A stretch of 16,598 bases of DNA from an uncultured Spongiibacteraceae bacterium (lineage in GTDB: Bacteria; Pseudomonadota; Gammaproteobacteria; Pseudomonadales; CAMLJR01), in the NCBI GenBank assembly GCA_946480345.1, contig CAMLJR010000056.1, forward strand, positions 1 to 16,598, written 5' to 3'. The notes beneath the pieces were generated by a model. It did no database searches. It was not told the DNA's origin and was given only the letters and a program-made list of their open reading frames with translations. The translations under genes were made by a program, and so were the position numbers. This document shows, one piece after another, positions 14,956 through 16,598 of the stretch. The stretch's first letter is position 1, and every line of letters starts with the position of its first letter.

Positions 14956-14980
14956 TATATTAGGGCCCGCCTTTGGGCCC
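14956..14980 (+). promoter_or_regulatory. Candidate -10 (TATATT) followed by a GGGCCC-N6-GGGCCC dyad before the membrane-protein gene
   Basis: TATATT lies at 14956-14961, and GGGCCC at 14963-14968 and again at 14975-14980. The two palindromic hexamers are also inverted copies of each other, so they can form a six-pair hairpin with loop GCCTTT near the 5' end of the transcript or serve as a dyad at the transcription start. The -35 is weak (TGGAGA at 17 bases). Confidence 0.35.
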
Positions 14981-15031
14981 ACACCAGCCATTTCGGCACC
15001 TATTCCTATATTGAGCTCAGCCCACTCGATC

Positions 15032-15793
15032 ATGTCCGAACATTCCGAACCCGTGCAGCCGTCGCCTTCATCGCTATCACCCACACCGCTCCCACCATCA
15101 AAACCCAATGCACAGAAAAAGCCGAGCATGCTCGCCAACCTCGGATTCAACATCGTTATTCCGACGATCATTCTGTCGAAACTCAGCGGTAACGATTATC
15201 TAGGACCGGTGTGGAGTGTCGTCGTCGCGCTCGCGTTCCCGGTCGCTTACGGCATTCGAGATTACCTGCGCGCGCACAAACCCAACTTTTTCTCGATTCT
15301 CGGCGTGATCAGCGTGCTGCTGACAGGCGGCATGAGCCTGTTGAAACTGCCGCCCCATTACATCGCGATAAAAGATGCCGCCGTGCCGGCATTGCTAGGG
15401 ATTGCCGCGCTGGCTTCCGCCTTTACACGCTATCCGCTGATACGCACGTTTCTGTACAACGATCAGATATTGAAGCTCGACAAAGTTCACGCCGCGCTGG
15501 AGCAACATAACGCGACGGCAGAGTTCGAGCGTCACTTGCAAGTTGCTACGTATCTCGTTGCCGGGTCTTTCTTTTTATCCTCCGTGCTAAATTATATTTT
15601 GGCTAAAATCATTCTGGTCAGCCCCCCGGGTAGCGTCGAGCTGGCGGAGGAACTCGGGAAAATGACAGCGCTCAGTTTTCCAGTCATCGCGCTGCCCTGT
15701 ACGCTCGTTTTAGCGGGCACCATGTATTACCTGCTGAACAATATTCAGAAGCTCACGCGTCTCACACTCGACGAAATCGTTCAGGACCATTAA
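15032..15793 (+). CDS. VC0807-family six-helix inner-membrane protein
   Basis: The protein has 253 residues from the ATG at 15032; an in-frame TTG at 15011 is less likely, and no good ribosome site is seen for either. A Pro/Ser-rich cytosolic head (1-32) is followed by about six membrane helices near residues 35-50, 59-75, 87-105, 116-131, 170-196 and 212-235. Visible family features are NLGFNIVIPTIILSKLSG, GVISVLLTGGMSLLKL and RYPLIRTFLYNDQILKLD. I recognise it as the VC0807 type, often annotated only as a membrane or transporter-like protein; no substrate is established. The yciI gene begins 3 bases after its stop, so the two are cotranscribed. Related Pseudomonas regions place a septation-type (IspZ-like) membrane gene here, but this protein is longer. 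Confidence 0.75.
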   Translation: MSEHSEPVQPSPSSLSPTPLPPSKPNAQKKPSMLANLGFNIVIPTIILSKLSGNDYLGPVWSVVVALAFPVAYGIRDYLRAHKPNFFSILGVISVLLTGGMSLLKLPPHYIAIKDAAVPALLGIAALASAFTRYPLIRTFLYNDQILKLDKVHAALEQHNATAEFERHLQVATYLVAGSFFLSSVLNYILAKIILVSPPGSVELAEELGKMTALSFPVIALPCTLVLAGTMYYLLNNIQKLTRLTLDEIVQDH

Positions 15794-15796
15794 CTC

Positions 15797-16096
15797 ATGC
15801 TGTACGTCATCATCGGCGAAGATGTCGCCAACAGTCTCCCACTGCGCCTGCAAGCACGTCCCGATCATCTGGCTCGGCTGGAAGCACTGAAACAGGCGGG
15901 ACGATTGGTGGTGGCAGGCCCTAACCCGGCTATCGACAGCAACGATCCTGGCGAAGCCGGTTTTAGCGGGAGCATCATCATTGCTGAATTCGATAGCCTT
16001 GCCGCCGCGCAGCAATGGGCGGATGCAGACCCTTATATGGCAGCCGGTGTTTACGCCAGCGTCACCGTCAAACCCTTCAAGCGTGTACTGCCGTAA
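15797..16096 (+). CDS. YciI-family protein
   Basis: This is a 99-residue dimeric alpha+beta-barrel type protein. It starts with [20 protein letters not shown], followed by [11 protein letters not shown] with the conserved histidine at 24, [30 protein letters not shown] and [20 protein letters not shown]. These are the usual YciI motifs; the family resembles muconolactone isomerases, and its in vivo role is mostly unknown. The ATG lies 3 bases past the upstream stop, with AGGA inside the end of that gene, so the two are translated together. YciI next to a membrane protein and opposite rnm-yciO matches the grouping of yci genes known in other gammaproteobacteria. Confidence 0.92.
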   Translation: MLYVIIGEDVANSLPLRLQARPDHLARLEALKQAGRLVVAGPNPAIDSNDPGEAGFSGSIIIAEFDSLAAAQQWADADPYMAAGVYASVTVKPFKRVLP

Positions 16097-16111
16097 AGAT
16101 CGAAGTTGCAG

Positions 16112-16159
16112 CGTTGCAGACGGCGCTAAACATTTGCTCCCCGCACCACGTCTGCAACG
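16112..16159. repeat. Perfect 10-bp inverted repeat spanning the 3' end of the EAL gene
   Basis: CGTTGCAGAC (16112-16121) and GTCTGCAACG (16150-16159) are exact inverted copies, separated by 28 bases. The right arm lies inside the coding end of the minus-strand EAL gene and the left arm beyond its stop, 15 bases past the yciI stop. It could fold at the 3' ends of both converging transcripts, but it has no T-run, so it is not a standard terminator. Confidence 0.45.
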
Positions 16160-16598
16160 AAAAATGTCGCCTCCTTTTTACTGCTCAACCATTCCTCAAT
16201 GACCGACGCAGGCTTCGGATTGCTGATGAAATAACCCTGCACCCGATCGCAGCCCATTTGCCGTAGCGCCTCCAACGTGTCCTGATCTTCGACACCTTCG
16301 GCGATCACCTCCAGTTTCAGGTTATGCGCCAGCGCAATGGTCGATCGCACGATAACTTCGTCCGGCTCGCTACGCAGCATGTCGGTGACGAATGCTCGAT
16401 CGATTTTCAGCGCGTGAATCGGCAGCCGTCGCAGATAAGAAAGCGATGAGTAACCGGTGCCAAAATCGTCGACGGAAAATTTAACCCCGAGCGCAGATAA
16501 GTGCGTCAGTAACCGGATGACGCTGTCTGGATCATGCATCAGCGTTGTTTCTGTAATCTCGAGTTCAAGCAATGCAGGATCGATATCGTGCTTGCGCA
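16126..16598 (-). CDS. EAL-domain cyclic di-GMP phosphodiesterase, C-terminal part (truncated by window edge)
   Basis: EAL domains cut cyclic di-GMP to pGpG. The frame is open through the right edge, so the TTG at 16572 is not a start; 156 residues are visible. They begin RKHDIDPALLELEITETTLM and hold SVDDFGTGYSSLSYLRRLP (catalytic Asp pair), ALKIDRAFV (Lys), VIAEGVEDQDTL (Glu) and DRVQGYFISNP (Gln). All later catalytic and metal-site motifs are thus kept, which suggests an active enzyme, although the EAL triplet itself lies outside the window. The upstream part, which may carry GGDEF or sensor domains, cannot be judged. The gene converges on yciI with 29 bases between the stops. Confidence 0.93.
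   Translation of the reverse strand, partial: RKHDIDPALLELEITETTLMHDPDSVIRLLTHLSALGVKFSVDDFGTGYSSLSYLRRLPIHALKIDRAFVTDMLRSEPDEVIVRSTIALAHNLKLEVIAEGVEDQDTLEALRQMGCDRVQGYFISNPKPASVIEEWLSSKKEATFFVADVVRGANV

Noticed and set aside
1..16598. A defence island, mobile element, CRISPR array or other undescribed multi-gene system
   Set aside because: Every large gene belongs to a known housekeeping or conserved family except two small secreted proteins. I saw no transposase, integrase, direct-repeat array of CRISPR type, toxin-antitoxin pair or abrupt change in gene style.

Overview
The window reads as chromosomal DNA of a gammaproteobacterium, probably a free-living or marine-type non-enteric lineage (Pseudomonas/Cellvibrio-like); this is inferred from gene content only. 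The pointers are a short (type A-like) PutA, a Gram-negative porin ending in phenylalanine, an SMC-partner scpA-scpB pair (enterics use MukBEF instead), a TgpA transglutaminase operon, and the order rnm-yciO-scpA-scpB-rluB with a divergent membrane-protein/yciI pair, which resembles Pseudomonas chromosomes. Gene packing is dense. I see no insertion sequence, prophage, CRISPR array, tRNA or rRNA.

Layout. (1) 1-3742, plus strand: the 3' part of putA (cut by the left edge), a regulatory gap with an 11-bp phased repeat array and a perfect dyad, a porin gene with a strong terminator, and a small secreted protein of unknown function. (2) 3765-8189, minus strand, read from right to left: an SRPBCC-domain gene with an extended -10 promoter, then moxR, a DUF58 gene and tgpA. 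The last three are joined by 4-base ATGA overlaps and form the classic MoxR/DUF58/transglutaminase unit. (3) 8278-9528: a small secreted protein built from two copies of an SVWR/Cys-Cys unit, a 32-residue ribosomal protein bTHX gene that is easy to miss, and two gaps of 350-420 bases with inverted repeats. (4) 9529-10455, plus strand: a GGEEF diguanylate cyclase with an intact inhibitory site, preceded by a terminator-like hairpin and followed by a strong bidirectional terminator. (5) 10524-14865, minus strand: rnm (PHP phosphoesterase), yciO, scpA, scpB and rluB, several with non-ATG starts. (6) 15032-16096, plus strand: a six-helix VC0807-type membrane protein tightly followed by a YciI-family protein. 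(7) 16126-16598, minus strand: the C-terminal part of an EAL phosphodiesterase domain, cut by the right edge.

Functionally the window mixes proline catabolism, outer-membrane permeability, a membrane-anchored transglutaminase unit, chromosome condensation (ScpAB), RNA modification and RNA end processing (RluB, Rnm, possibly YciO), and cyclic di-GMP turnover (one cyclase, one phosphodiesterase). I found no convincing undescribed multi-gene system. The most interesting items are the phased repeat array before the porin, the hairpin just before the cyclase start, the two small secreted orphan proteins, and the structured gap between bTHX and the cyclase.
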